Below, one piece after another: positions 54,930-64,000 of a DNA stretch of 64,000 nt (positions within the stretch are counted from its first letter, which is position 1; each line of letters begins with the position of its first letter). Below the pieces are notes generated by a model, which made no database searches, was not told the DNA's origin, and saw only the letters and a list, made by a program, of their open reading frames with translations. Source of the stretch: Nocardioides rotundus (GTDB lineage Bacteria > Actinomycetota > Actinomycetes > Propionibacteriales > Nocardioidaceae); assembly GCF_019931675.1 (NCBI RefSeq), contig NZ_CP082922.1, forward strand, positions 2,247,001 to 2,311,000. Direction: 5' to 3'. A program made the position numbers and the translations under genes.

Positions 54930-56612
54930 CTACATCCTCTCGGGGGCGGTGACGCCGAGCAGCCCGAGCCCGTTGGCCAGCACGGTCCGGGTCGCGACCA
55001 CGAGCATCAGCCGCGCCTCGTTGACCGGCCCGGCCGGCTCGTCGCCCTGCGGCAGCATCCGCAGCTCCCGGGTGTCGTACCACTTGTTGAACACCGAGGC
55101 GGTGTCCTCCAGGTAGCGGGCGATCCGGTGCGGGTGCCGCAGCTCAGCGGCGGCCGCGACCACGCGGGGGTACTCCGCCAGCGCCCGAAGGAGCTCGCCC
55201 TCCCGGGGGTGGCTCAGCAGCTCGGGGTCGAAGTCGTCTGCCGACGGGACCGACATCCCCAGCGCGGTCGCGTTCTCCACCATCCGGCAGGTCCGCGCGT
55301 GGGCGTACTGCACGTAGTAGACGGGGTTCTCGTTGGACTGCCGGGTGATCAGGTCGATGTCGAGCACCAGCGGACTGTCGGCCGGGTAGCGGGCCAGGGA
55401 GTAGCGCAGGGCGTCCACGCCGATCTCGTCCATCAGCTCCTCGAGCGTGACGATGTTGCCGGCCCGCTTGGAGAGCCGCACCTCCTCCTCGCCGCGCATG
55501 ATCTTGACCAGCTGGCCGATCAGCACCTCCAGCGTCTGCTCGGGGTCGTCGCCGGCGCAGGCGGCCATCGCCCGCAGCCGGCCGACGTACCCGTGGTGGT
55601 CGGCGCCGAGGAGGTAGACGCAGCGGTCGAAGCCGCGCGAGCGCTTGTCGAGGTAGTAGGCGGTGTCGGAGGCGAAGTAGGTGAGCGCGCCGTTGGAGCG
55701 GATCAGCACCCGGTCCTTGTCGTCGCCGAAGTCGGTGGTGCGCATCCACACCGCACCGTCCTCCTCGTAGACGTGCCCCTGGGCCTTGAGTCCCTTGAGC
55801 GTCTCGGTCACCGACCGGTCGCCGTCCTCGTGCAGGGCCCGCTCGGAGAACCACACGTCGAAGACGGTGTGGAAGCGCTCGAGCTGGGCCTGCTGCTGGG
55901 CGAGCTGGACGGCGTACGCCGCCTCGCGGAAGGCCGCGGTCCGCTCCTCGCCCGCCGGCATCTCCTTCAGCTCCGGCTGCTGCGCCACGACCTGCTCGGC
56001 CAGGTCGGCGATGTAGGCGCCCTGGTAGCCGTCCTTCGGCACCGGCTCACCGAACGCCCGCGCCTCCACCGAGGCGCCGAAGAGGTCCATCTGGTTGCCG
56101 CGGTCGTTGATGTAGAACTCCCGCGCCACCCCTGCGCCCGCGGCCTCGAGCACCCGAGCCATCGCGTCGCCCACGACCGCCCACCGGGTGTGGCCCAGGT
56201 GCAGCGGGCCGGTCGGGTTGGCGGAGATGAACTCCACGTTGATGTTCGTCCCGGCGAGGGTGTCGTTGGTGCCGTACGCCGCTCCCGCGGCGACGACGTC
56301 GGCGGCCACCTGGCCCTGCGCGGCAGCGGCCACCGTCACGTTGAGGAAGCCGGGGCCGGCCACGTCCACGCCGGCGATCCCGTCGGCCTCCTGCAGCCGC
56401 TTGGCGAGCAGCGTGGCGAAGTCGCGGGGCGGCATCCCGGCCTTCTTGCCCAGCTGGAGCGCGATGTTCGTGGCGTAGTCGCCGTGCTCCTTCTGCCGCG
56501 GGCGCTCGACCGTCACCGTCTCCGGAACGCCGTCGGCCAGCACGACCTCGTCGGAGGCCACGAGGTCGGCGAGGACGCCGCGGATGGTGCTGGAGAGCTG
56601 CTCGGGATTCAC
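54930..56612 (-). CDS. argS: Arginyl-tRNA synthetase
   Basis: 560-residue class I synthetase. HIGH-type motif PTGPLHLGHTRWAVVGDA, the KMSKS-equivalent LSKRAGN, tRNA-binding C-terminal DALRB domain (ARYLEDTASVFNKWYDTREL). GTG at 56612 is chosen because VNPEQLSSTIRGVLADLV is the usual N-terminal Add1-domain beginning; a GTG one codon earlier or an ATG at 56648 are alternatives. It is divergent from a tRNA-Arg gene, 82 bases away. Confidence 0.94.
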   Translation of the reverse strand: MNPEQLSSTIRGVLADLVASDEVVLADGVPETVTVERPRQKEHGDYATNIALQLGKKAGMPPRDFATLLAKRLQEADGIAGVDVAGPGFLNVTVAAAAQGQVAADVVAAGAAYGTNDTLAGTNINVEFISANPTGPLHLGHTRWAVVGDAMARVLEAAGAGVAREFYINDRGNQMDLFGASVEARAFGEPVPKDGYQGAYIADLAEQVVAQQPELKEMPAGEERTAAFREAAYAVQLAQQQAQLERFHTVFDVWFSERALHEDGDRSVTETLKGLKAQGHVYEEDGAVWMRTTDFGDDKDRVLIRSNGALTYFASDTAYYLDKRSRGFDRCVYLLGADHHGYVGRLRAMAACAGDDPEQTLEVLIGQLVKIMRGEEEVRLSKRAGNIVTLEELMDEIGVDALRYSLARYPADSPLVLDIDLITRQSNENPVYYVQYAHARTCRMVENATALGMSVPSADDFDPELLSHPREGELLRALAEYPRVVAAAAELRHPHRIARYLEDTASVFNKWYDTRELRMLPQGDEPAGPVNEARLMLVVATRTVLANGLGLLGVTAPERM

Positions 56613-56694
56613 CACGCAAGCGTATCCGCGCCCACCGGTTTCGCTCACGCCCGTATCAACCGTTAGGCTTCCCGTCGCGTCGCTGGCGGCGCAT

Positions 56695-56767
56695 GCCTCC
56701 GTAGCTCAGGGGATAGAGCACTGGTTTCCGGTACCAGGTGTCGCAGGTTCGAATCCTGCCGGAGGCG
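56695..56767 (+). tRNA. tRNA-Arg (anticodon CCG)
   Basis: Cloverleaf is complete: acceptor GCCTCCG with CGGAGGC, D arm GCTC-GAGC, anticodon stem CTGGT-ACCAG with loop TTCCGGT giving anticodon CCG (56728-56730), and T arm GCAGG-TTCGAAT-CCTGC. Discriminator G; no CCA encoded. Reads the CGG codon. Confidence 0.95.
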
Positions 56768-56875
56768 CCCTTCGTCACGCCGGATCCGGCGCTCGGTGAT
56801 CACCCTTCGGTGTGCCCTTGGCTACAAGCCGCGGACATCCGCCCTCCGGCGTGGGCATTTCGACCGGCGTGGGAC

Positions 56876-56881
56876 TAGCCT
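56876..56881 (+). promoter_or_regulatory. candidate -10 box of kgd (TAGCCT)
   Basis: TAGCCT fits TANNNT and lies 47 bases before the GTG start, leaving a leader with GAAAGAGG as ribosome binding site. Pattern evidence only; no clear -35. Confidence 0.3.
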
Positions 56882-56928
56882 TGGCGCTGGAACCGCCGAG
56901 TCTCACCGTCGAAAGAGGCGACATCCCC

Positions 56929-59900
56929 GTGCCACAAGCGTCCGGCAACCCCACCTCCACTTCTTCACAGCCCGCCGGCTTCGGCGCCAACGAGTGGCTG
57001 GTCGAGGAGATGCACGACCTGTTCAAGAAGGACCCGGCCAGCGTGCCGGAGGAGTGGAAGCAGTACTTCGAGGGTGGGAGCGCCAACGGCGCGCCGGCCT
57101 CGGAGAACGGCTCCAGCGGGAAGCAGCCCTCCGGGGGTGGGCCGCGCACCTCGGCGGGGCCCTCCAAGGCGCCGGCCGCGACGCAGAGCAAGCCCGCCGA
57201 GCAGAAGCAGGCGGCGCCGAAGCAGGCCGAGGCCAAGAAGACCGAGACCAACAAGGCGGAGAAGCCCGAGGGGTCCCCGGCACCGAAGGCCACCCCCCGC
57301 CCGGCGAGCCAGGCCGCCGGGCCCGCGCAGGGGCGTGACAAGCCGGTCGCCAAGGAGTCCCGCCCGGCCGAGCCGGCCGAGGCCAAGGACGAGCCTGACT
57401 ACACCGTCATGCGGGGCATCGCCGCCGCGGCGGTGAAGAACATGGACAAGTCGCTGGAGGTCCCGACCGCGACCTCGGTGCGCAACGTCCCGGTGAAGCT
57501 GCTGTGGGACAACCGCACGGTGATCAACAACCACCTCGCCCGGGCGCGCGGCGGCAAGGTCTCCTTCACCCACATCATCGGCTACGCGCTGGTCAAGGCC
57601 CTGGCCTCGATGCCGGAGATGAACAACTCCTTCGAGATGCGCGACGGGAAGCCCACCATGGTCTCCCCCGCGCACATCAACCTCGGCCTGGCGGTGGACC
57701 AGAAGAAGAAGGACGGCACCCGCCAGTTGGTGGTCCCCTCGATCAAGGCCACCGAGAACATGGACTTCGCGGCGTTCTGGACGGCGTACGAGGAGATCAT
57801 CGACCGGGCGCGCGCGGGCAAGCTCACCATGGACGACTACTCCGGTACGACGATCAGCCTGACCAACGTCGGCGGTCTCGGCACCAACCACTCCGTCCCC
57901 CGCCTGATGGCCGGGCAGAGCGCGATCATCGGCGTCGGCGCGATGGAGTACCCGCCCGAGTGGCAGGGCGCCTCGGAGGAGGTCATCTCCCGCAACGCGA
58001 TCAGCAAGGTCATGTCGATGACCTCGACCTACGACCACCGGGTGATCCAGGGTGCGCAGTCCGGCGAGTTCCTTCGCCGCGTGCACCAGCTGCTGATCGG
58101 CGAGGACGGCTTCTACGACGAGATCTTCGCCTCCCTGCGGATCCCCTACGAGCCGATCCGCTGGGCACAGGACATCTCGGCGACCCACGACGACGAGATC
58201 TCCAAGCAGGCGCGGGTCCAGGAGCTGATCCACGCCTACCGGGTCCGTGGTCACCTGATGGCCGACACCGACCCGCTGGAGTACCGCCAGCGCAGCCACC
58301 CCGACCTCGAGGTGGAGTCCCACGGCCTGACCCTGTGGGACCTCGACCGCGAGTTCGCCACCGGCTCCTTCGGCGGCGAGCGGCGCTTCATGAAGATGCG
58401 CAACATCCTGGGCATCCTGCGCGACTCCTACTGCCGCACCGTCGGCATCGAGTACATGCACATCATGGACCCCGAGCAGCGGCAGTGGATCCAGGAGCGG
58501 GTCGAGCAGCCGCACCAGAAGCCGCCCCGCGAGGAGCAGCTGCGGATCCTGCAGAAGCTCAACCACGCCGAGGCGTTCGAGACCTTCCTGCAGACCAAGT
58601 TCGTTGGCCAGAAGCGCTTCTCCCTGGAGGGCGCGGAGACCACCATCCCGCTGATCGACGAGATCTGCGAGGAGGCCGCCGGAGCCGGCCTGGAGGAGGT
58701 CACCATCGGCATGGCCCACCGGGGCCGGCTGAACGTGCTCGCGAACATCGTCGGCAAGAAGTACTCCCAGATCTTCCAGGAGTTCGAGGGCAACATCGAC
58801 CCCCGCACCGTGCAGGGGTCCGGTGATGTGAAGTACCACCTCGGCGCCGAGGGCGAGTTCGTCTCCGAGCACGGCGACTCCATCAAGGTCTCCGTCGCCG
58901 CGAACCCCTCGCACCTCGAGGCGGTCGACCCGGTGCTGGAGGGCATCGCCCGCGCGAAGCAGGACGTGCTGGACCGCGGCGCGGAGTACCCCGTCCTCCC
59001 GCTGCTGGTGCACGGCGACGCCGCGTTCGCCGGCCAGGGCGTGGTCGCGGAGACGCTCAACCTCTCCCAGCTGCGCGGCTACCGCACCGGCGGCACGATC
59101 CACGTGGTCGTCAACAACCAGGTCGGCTTCACCACCGCCCCGGGCAGCTCGCGCTCCTCGCTCTACTCCACCGACGTGGCGCGGATGGTGCAGGCGCCGA
59201 TCTTCCACGTCAACGGCGACGACCCCGAGGCCTGCATCCGGGTCGCCGGGCTGGCCTTCGCCTATCGGCAGGCGTTCAACAAGGACGTCGTCATCGACCT
59301 GGTCTGCTACCGCCGGCGTGGGCACAACGAGGGCGACGACCCGTCGTACACCCAGCCGCTGATGTATGACCTGATCGAGCAGAAGCGCTCGGTGCGCAAG
59401 CTCTACACCGAGTCCCTCATCGGCCGCGGCGACATCACCGTCGAGGAGGCCGAGCAGGTCCTCAAGGACTACCAGCAGCAGCTGGAGCGGGTCTTCACCG
59501 AGGTGCGGCAGGCCGACCCGGACTCCACCACCTGGCGGACGGTCCCGGACTACCCGGACAAGCCCGCCGGCAAGGCCACCACGGCGATCTCGCGGGAGGC
59601 GCTCAAGCGGATCGCCGACGCCTACACGACCCCGCCGGACGGCTTCACCGTGCACCCGAAGGTGATGCCGCAGCTGCAGCGTCGTGCCGCGGCGATCACC
59701 GACGGCCCGATCGACTGGGGCACCGGCGAGATCCTCGCCTTCGGCTCGCTGCTGATGGACGGCCGCCCGGTGCGCCTGGCCGGGCAGGACAGCCGCCGCG
59801 GCACCTTCGTGCAGCGGTTCGCCACGATCATCGACCGGGTCAACGCCGACGAGTGGACCCCGCTGACCAACCTCACCGAGGACCAGGCGAAGTTCCACAT

Positions 59901-60750
59901 CTACGACTCGCTGCTGAGCGAGTACGCCGCCCTCGGGTTCGAGTACGGCTACTCCGTGGCCCGGCCGGAGGCGCTGACCCTCTGGGAGGCCCAGTTCGGC
60001 GACTTCGTCAACGGTGCCCAGACCGTGATCGACGAGTTCATCACCTCCAGCGAGACCAAGTGGCAGCAGCAGTCCGGTGTCGTGCTGCTCCTCCCCCACG
60101 GCTACGAGGGCCAGGGGCCGGACCACTCCTCCGCGCGGATCGAGCGGTTCCTCGCGCTGGCGGCCGACGACGCGTTCGTGGTCGCGCAGCCGTCCACCCC
60201 GGCGTCGTACTTCCACCTGCTGCGCCAGCACAGCCTCGGCGAGGAGCACCGGCCGCTGGTGGTCTTCACGCCGAAGTCGATGCTCAAGCGCAAGGAGGCC
60301 GCCTCCCAGCCGGCGGACTTCACCGAGGGCGAGTTCCAGCCGCTGATCCCGGACCGGGACGCCGACCCGGAGAAGGTCGACACCCTGATCTTCTGCTCGG
60401 GCCGCGTCACGTGGGACCTGATGGTCGAGCGGAAGAAGCGCGAGGCCGACAACGTCGCGATCGCTCGGATCGAGCAGCTCTACCCGCGCCCGGTCGAGCA
60501 GATCAAGGCGGAGATCGCGCGCTTCCCCAACCTCAAGACGATCCGCTGGGTGCAGGACGAGCCGGAGAACCAGGGCCCGTGGCCGCACTACCTGGTCAAC
60601 GTCTGGCTGCCCAACGAGATCGACGTCGAGGTGGTCAGCCGGCCGGAGTCCTCCTCCCCGTCCGTGGGCACGGCGAAGCGGCACGCCGAGGAGCAGAAGG
60701 ACCTCGTCGCCAACGCGTTCGCGCCGGCCCAGCAGTCCCTGGGCTACTGA
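56929..60750 (+). CDS. kgd: Multifunctional 2-oxoglutarate dehydrogenase E1 / 2-oxoglutarate decarboxylase
   Basis: 1273-residue actinobacterial Kgd/SucA fusion of the TCA cycle. The N-terminus ([29 protein letters not shown]) is the E1-type head; an Ala/Lys/Pro linker follows; then an E2-like acyltransferase domain (about residues 160-400) with catalytic His in [14 protein letters not shown]; then the ThDP-dependent E1 part with [30 protein letters not shown] and [15 protein letters not shown] at 56929 is preferred because GAAAGAGG lies before it and homologues begin about here; an in-frame ATG at 56812 gives 39 more residues with no family match. The forkhead-associated regulator GarA/OdhI that controls this enzyme in relatives is not in the window. 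Confidence 0.94.
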   Translation: MPQASGNPTSTSSQPAGFGANEWLVEEMHDLFKKDPASVPEEWKQYFEGGSANGAPASENGSSGKQPSGGGPRTSAGPSKAPAATQSKPAEQKQAAPKQAEAKKTETNKAEKPEGSPAPKATPRPASQAAGPAQGRDKPVAKESRPAEPAEAKDEPDYTVMRGIAAAAVKNMDKSLEVPTATSVRNVPVKLLWDNRTVINNHLARARGGKVSFTHIIGYALVKALASMPEMNNSFEMRDGKPTMVSPAHINLGLAVDQKKKDGTRQLVVPSIKATENMDFAAFWTAYEEIIDRARAGKLTMDDYSGTTISLTNVGGLGTNHSVPRLMAGQSAIIGVGAMEYPPEWQGASEEVISRNAISKVMSMTSTYDHRVIQGAQSGEFLRRVHQLLIGEDGFYDEIFASLRIPYEPIRWAQDISATHDDEISKQARVQELIHAYRVRGHLMADTDPLEYRQRSHPDLEVESHGLTLWDLDREFATGSFGGERRFMKMRNILGILRDSYCRTVGIEYMHIMDPEQRQWIQERVEQPHQKPPREEQLRILQKLNHAEAFETFLQTKFVGQKRFSLEGAETTIPLIDEICEEAAGAGLEEVTIGMAHRGRLNVLANIVGKKYSQIFQEFEGNIDPRTVQGSGDVKYHLGAEGEFVSEHGDSIKVSVAANPSHLEAVDPVLEGIARAKQDVLDRGAEYPVLPLLVHGDAAFAGQGVVAETLNLSQLRGYRTGGTIHVVVNNQVGFTTAPGSSRSSLYSTDVARMVQAPIFHVNGDDPEACIRVAGLAFAYRQAFNKDVVIDLVCYRRRGHNEGDDPSYTQPLMYDLIEQKRSVRKLYTESLIGRGDITVEEAEQVLKDYQQQLERVFTEVRQADPDSTTWRTVPDYPDKPAGKATTAISREALKRIADAYTTPPDGFTVHPKVMPQLQRRAAAITDGPIDWGTGEILAFGSLLMDGRPVRLAGQDSRRGTFVQRFATIIDRVNADEWTPLTNLTEDQAKFHIYDSLLSEYAALGFEYGYSVARPEALTLWEAQFGDFVNGAQTVIDEFITSSETKWQQQSGVVLLLPHGYEGQGPDHSSARIERFLALAADDAFVVAQPSTPASYFHLLRQHSLGEEHRPLVVFTPKSMLKRKEAASQPADFTEGEFQPLIPDRDADPEKVDTLIFCSGRVTWDLMVERKKREADNVAIARIEQLYPRPVEQIKAEIARFPNLKTIRWVQDEPENQGPWPHYLVNVWLPNEIDVEVVSRPESSSPSVGTAKRHAEEQKDLVANAFAPAQQSLGY

Positions 60751-60757
60751 GCGCCGG

Positions 60758-60934
60758 ATGTACTTCACCGACCGCGGGATCGAGGAGCTGGAGAGGCGCC
60801 GGGGTGACGAGGAGGTCACCCTGGCGTGGCTCGCCGACCGGCTGCAGGAGTTCACCGACACCCACCCCGAGTTCGAGAACGCGGTGGAGCGGCTCGCCAC
60901 GTGGCTGGCCCGGGAGGGCGATCCGGAGGACTGA
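60758..60934 (+). CDS. DUF6104 small protein
   Basis: 58 residues: MYFTDRGIEELERRRGDEEV, then LAWLADRLQEF and ERLATWLARE. It is a very conserved small actinobacterial protein that commonly follows kgd, as here with an 7-base gap. Acidic, two amphipathic helices, no motif for catalysis. A helper or regulator of Kgd would be a reasonable guess from the fixed position, but nothing is shown. Confidence 0.85.
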   Translation: MYFTDRGIEELERRRGDEEVTLAWLADRLQEFTDTHPEFENAVERLATWLAREGDPED

Positions 60935-60959
60935 CCCCTCCGTCCGCCACAATGTCGCC

Positions 60960-61772
60960 ATGACGAACCCTGCACCGGTCGACTGCTGGCTCACCGACAT
61001 GGACGGCGTCCTCGTGCACGAGGAGACCGCCCTGCCGGGTGCCCAGGAGTTCATCTCCGAGCTGCGCGACCGGGAGCTGAAGTTCCTGGTGCTCACCAAC
61101 AACTCGATCTACACCCCGCGCGACCTGCGGGCCCGCCTGCTGCGCTCGGGCCTCGACGTCCCCGAGGACGCGATCTGGACCTCGGCCCTGGCCACCGCCC
61201 AGTTCCTCGACGACCAGCGGCCCGGCGGGTCGGCGTACGTCGTCGGCGAGGCCGGGCTGACCACCGCGCTGCACGACATCGGCTACACCCTCACCGAGGC
61301 CGACCCCGACTACGTGGTGCTCGGCGAGACCCGGACCTACTCCTTCGAGGCGATCACCCGGGCGATCCGGCTGATCGAGGCCGGCGCGCGGTTCATCGCC
61401 ACGAACCCGGACCCGAGCGGGCCGAGCCCGCAGGGCACGCTGCCCGCGACCGGCTCCGTCGCCTCGCTGATCAGTACGGCGACCAACCGGGAGCCCTACT
61501 ACGTCGGGAAGCCCAACCCGCTGATGATGCGCAGCGCACTCAACCGGGTGGATGCGCACTCGGAGTCCACGGTGATGGTGGGCGACCGGATGGCCACCGA
61601 CGTCAAGAGCGGCCTCGAGGCGGGGCTGCGCACCATCCTGGTGCTCTCCGGCTCGACATCGGCGGCCGAGGTCGACCACTTCCCGTTCCAGGCGACCCGG
61701 GTCCTCGACGGGATCGCCGAGGTGGTCCCACTCGTCGCCGAGCTGGCTCAGCCGGTGGCGTCGACCGACTGA
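60960..61772 (+). CDS. HAD-IIA family phosphatase (NagD-like)
   Basis: 270-residue hydrolase of the NagD/pNPPase branch. Catalytic nucleophile in WLTDMDGVLVHEE (Asp-x-Asp), motif II LVLTNNS, the cap region, motif III Lys in YYVGKPNPLMM and motif IV MVGDRMATDVKSGLEAG. Substrate is likely a sugar or nucleotide phosphate. ATG at 60960 is chosen because the domain begins 9 residues later. The 3' end overlaps the convergent efflux gene by 25 bases. Confidence 0.9.
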   Translation: MTNPAPVDCWLTDMDGVLVHEETALPGAQEFISELRDRELKFLVLTNNSIYTPRDLRARLLRSGLDVPEDAIWTSALATAQFLDDQRPGGSAYVVGEAGLTTALHDIGYTLTEADPDYVVLGETRTYSFEAITRAIRLIEAGARFIATNPDPSGPSPQGTLPATGSVASLISTATNREPYYVGKPNPLMMRSALNRVDAHSESTVMVGDRMATDVKSGLEAGLRTILVLSGSTSAAEVDHFPFQATRVLDGIAEVVPLVAELAQPVASTD

Positions 61773-63208
61773 GCGGCCGGCTCCTCCTCGAGGGTCCGGA
61801 CCTTGCGAGGCAGCCGGCTCACCAGGGCCAGGACGAGCACGCCGACCACGGCCGAGACCGCGAAGGCCCAGTGCATCCCGGACAGGCTCGCCTGTGCGGG
61901 CTCGACGCCCGACTCCACCAGCGAGGCGGCGCGGCTGGACATGACCATGACCACGAGCGCCGTACCGAACGCCCCGGCAACCTGCTGGACCGTGCCCAGC
62001 AGGGAGCTGCCGTGGCTGTACAGATGCGCCGGGAGCGAGCCCAGGCCCATCGTGAACAGCGGCGTGAACAGCAGGGACAGGCCGAGCATCAGCGCGATGT
62101 GCACCGCCAGCACCACCCAGATCGGGGTCGTGGCGTCCACCAGGGCGAGGACGCCGAAGCTGGCCGAGATCACCGCGGCGCCGGGCAGCACGAGCACGCG
62201 CCCGCCGACCCGGTCGTACCATCGCCCGACGCGCGGGCCGAGCAGGCCCATCGCCAGCCCGCCCGGCATGACCAGCAGGCCGGCCTCGAGCGGGGTCATG
62301 CCCCGCAGGTTCTGCAGGTACAGCTGCAGCAGCACCATCGAGCCGAGCATCCCCAGGAAGGCGAGCGCCATCGCGCTCATCGCCGTGCGGTAGACGGGGA
62401 TCCGCAGGGTCCGCAGGTCGAGCAGGGGCCGTTCGTCGCGCTGGAGCCGCAGCTGCCGGAGGACGAACAGCGTCACCCCGACGATGCCCACCCCCAGCGT
62501 GACCGCCGGGATCAGCGGGTTCTCCACGACGCCGAACTCGCTGAGGCCGTAGACGAGGGCACCGAAGCCGTCCGCGGCCAGCGCCACGCTGAGCCAGTCG
62601 ACGTGGGCCGGCTGGGGCTCCCCGACGTTCGTCAGCCGGCGCAGGCCGCCGACCATGACGGCGACGGCGACGGGCAGCACGATCAGGAAGATCCAGCGCC
62701 AGGACAGCGACTGCAGCACCAGGCCCGAGACCGCGGGGCCCAGCGCGGGCGCCACGGCGATCGCCATGGTCACGTTGCCCATCACCCGGCCGCGATCGGA
62801 CTCGGGCACGACCTTCATCAAGGTGGTCATCAGCAGCGGCATCATCACCGCCGTGCCGGCCGCCTGCACGATCCGGGCGACGATCAGCACCCAGAACACG
62901 GGGGCCAGCGCGGCCAGCAGCGTGCCCGCGGTGAAGACGCTCATCGCCAGCAGGAACGCCTGCCGGGTCGTGACCTGCTGCAGGAACCAGCCGGTGATCG
63001 GGATGACGACCGCCATGGTGAGCAGGAACACCGTCGCCAGCCACTGCGCGGCGCTCTCGTCGACGCCGAAGTGCGCCATCAGCCGCGGCATCGCGGTCAG
63101 CGTGATGGTCTCGTTGAGGATCGCCACGAACGTGGCCGCGACCAGCCAGCGGAGTACGCCGGTGCTCTGGGTGTCCGTGGGTGTTGCGGTCTCCAGGCGT
63201 ACGGACAC
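61748..63208 (-). CDS. DHA2-type multidrug MFS transporter
   Basis: 486 residues with 14 membrane helices of the EmrB/QacA class. Motifs: ATFVAILNETITLTAMPRL (motif D1 with the N-x-T-I-x-x-T-A-M-P sequence), MPLLMTTLMKVVPESDRGRVMG, and motif C APALGPAVSGLVLQSLSWRWIF, found in antiporters. GTG start with AGGAG at good spacing. No regulator of TetR or MarR type is adjacent. Drug specificity is unknown. Confidence 0.9.
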   Translation of the reverse strand: MSVRLETATPTDTQSTGVLRWLVAATFVAILNETITLTAMPRLMAHFGVDESAAQWLATVFLLTMAVVIPITGWFLQQVTTRQAFLLAMSVFTAGTLLAALAPVFWVLIVARIVQAAGTAVMMPLLMTTLMKVVPESDRGRVMGNVTMAIAVAPALGPAVSGLVLQSLSWRWIFLIVLPVAVAVMVGGLRRLTNVGEPQPAHVDWLSVALAADGFGALVYGLSEFGVVENPLIPAVTLGVGIVGVTLFVLRQLRLQRDERPLLDLRTLRIPVYRTAMSAMALAFLGMLGSMVLLQLYLQNLRGMTPLEAGLLVMPGGLAMGLLGPRVGRWYDRVGGRVLVLPGAAVISASFGVLALVDATTPIWVVLAVHIALMLGLSLLFTPLFTMGLGSLPAHLYSHGSSLLGTVQQVAGAFGTALVVMVMSSRAASLVESGVEPAQASLSGMHWAFAVSAVVGVLVLALVSRLPRKVRTLEEEPAAQSVDATG

Positions 63209-63312
63209 CAGGTCTCCTCTCGGGAGGTCGGGGCTGAGGGCAGGTCCAGGGTCGCGCGGACCCCTACCTTGACGCCAATCCTTTTCGCCCCGGTTTCATT
63301 CCCGCGACCGGG

Positions 63313-63990
63313 TCAGCGCGGACGCAGCACCAACTCGGGGACGGTGGCGTCGGCGGGCAGGTCGAGCGCGTAGAGGATCGCGTCCGCGACGGTCCCCGGC
63401 TGGATCCACTCCGAGGCGTCGTACTCCTTGCCCTCCTGGGCGTGCAGGTCCTCCTGCATCGGCGACGCCACGCGCCCCGGGTGGATGCCGGAGACACGGA
63501 CCCCGCTGTCCTTCTCCTCCTCGCGCAGCGAGTCCGCGAACGCGCGCAGGCCGAACTTGGAGGCGGCGTACGGCGACCACACGGGGCCGGCGCGGTAGCC
63601 GGAGCCGGAGTTGACCAGGACCACGGTGCCCTGCGCGGCGCGCAGCGCCGGTAGCGCCAGCCGGGTCAGCTCGGCGACCGCAACCAGGTTGACCGTCAGC
63701 TGCCACTGCCAGTCCTCGACCGTCAGCTCCGCGACCCGACCGATCCGTACGACCCCGGCCGAATGGATCACCGAGTCCAGCCGGTCCAGAGCCGTCGGCC
63801 AGGCGGCGGCGAGGGACGCCGGGTCGGTCAGGTCCGCCACGATCGTCTCGGCGCCGGGCCAGCGGGCCGCCAGCTCCTCGGCGCGCTCCGGGGAGCGCGC
63901 GAGGAGCACCAGCTCGTCGCCGCGGGCGTGCAACCGGTCGACGACCGCCTCGCCGATCCCGGAGCCGGCGCCGGTGATGAGGTGCCTCAT
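63313..63990 (-). CDS. SDR-family oxidoreductase
   Basis: 225-residue short-chain dehydrogenase/reductase. NAD(P)-binding ITGAGSGIGEAVVDRL at the N-terminus, LARSPERAEELAARW (Arg favouring NADP), SAGV, catalytic serine in VLVNSGSGYRAG and the Tyr-Lys pair in SPYAASKFGLRAFADSL. It lies at the right end of the window, complete, ATG at 63990. The substrate is unknown. Confidence 0.92.
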   Translation of the reverse strand: MRHLITGAGSGIGEAVVDRLHARGDELVLLARSPERAEELAARWPGAETIVADLTDPASLAAAWPTALDRLDSVIHSAGVVRIGRVAELTVEDWQWQLTVNLVAVAELTRLALPALRAAQGTVVLVNSGSGYRAGPVWSPYAASKFGLRAFADSLREEEKDSGVRVSGIHPGRVASPMQEDLHAQEGKEYDASEWIQPGTVADAILYALDLPADATVPELVLRPR

Positions 63991-64000
63991 CGGGTGAAGA

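Noticed and set aside
56965..60975. Open frame of 1336 codons on the minus strand
   Set aside because: Antisense shadow of kgd, which has full domain structure on the plus strand.

Overview
This is a high-GC, densely packed chromosomal segment of an actinobacterium, most likely a Nocardioides-type member of the Propionibacteriales. Three things point there: actinobacterial marker genes (NucS mismatch endonuclease, DUF2550 after atpC, the fused 2-oxoglutarate dehydrogenase/decarboxylase Kgd with a DUF6104 protein behind it), frequent 4-base start/stop overlaps, and TANNNT boxes 6-8 bases before start codons, as in leaderless transcripts. The organism assignment is inferred from gene content, not from a search. 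LAYOUT. 1-3392: a truncated two-domain 3-hydroxyacyl-CoA dehydrogenase, two coupled GNAT acetyltransferases and nucS. 3484-22006: an 18.5 kb catabolic island. On the minus strand lie the three parts of a carbamoyltransferase of the E. coli oxamate type (DUF2877/AllH, FdrA/AllF, DUF1116/AllG). Divergent from them are a PucR regulator, a UraA-type permease, a three-subunit molybdenum hydroxylase with a CoxG-like membrane protein, an amidase, HyuA/HyuB, carbamate kinase and a barbiturase-family ring-opening hydrolase. 22020-28510: a DUF952 protein, D-amino-acid oxidase, a ferritin with a tiny Cys-rich protein behind a DtxR/IdeR-like box, a histidine phosphatase, ethylmalonyl-CoA mutase and an unknown membrane protein. 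28591-32205: a duplicated lipoprotein/secreted-protein cassette with nearly identical ends and a diverged, AT-richer middle, plus a frameshifted third lipoprotein. 32209-34862: a STAS protein, a PduO-type cobalamin adenosyltransferase, a 56-bp tandem repeat and a DUF222/HNH protein. 34845-56612, minus strand: MFS, DUF2550, the complete F1Fo ATP synthase operon, wecA-like gene, threonylcarbamoyl-AMP synthase, prmC, prfA, rpmE, rho, thrB, thrC, hom, lysA, argS. 56695-63990: tRNA-Arg(CCG), kgd, a DUF6104 protein, a HAD hydrolase, a drug-efflux MFS and an SDR. MAIN BIOLOGICAL READING. The island looks like an oxidative pyrimidine (uracil/barbiturate) pathway with an energy-conserving end. Uracil is imported, hydroxylated to barbiturate by the Mo enzyme, and opened by barbiturase to ureidomalonate. 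Ureidomalonate is oxalurate with one extra CH2. The FdrA/DUF1116/DUF2877 complex is known to act on oxalurate/oxamate, so here it could split ureidomalonate with phosphate to malonamate and carbamoyl phosphate. Carbamate kinase would then make ATP, and the amidase could release malonate and ammonia. The known actinobacterial route ends instead in ureidomalonase and urea. This combination is inferred from gene content and is the main candidate for an undescribed system here. OTHER POINTS. The Rho protein lacks both conserved Walker-A lysines (Arg in their place). No stretch longer than 300 bases is without a gene; the largest gap (32521-32784, 264 bases) holds only the divergent upstream regions of the STAS and pduO-type genes.
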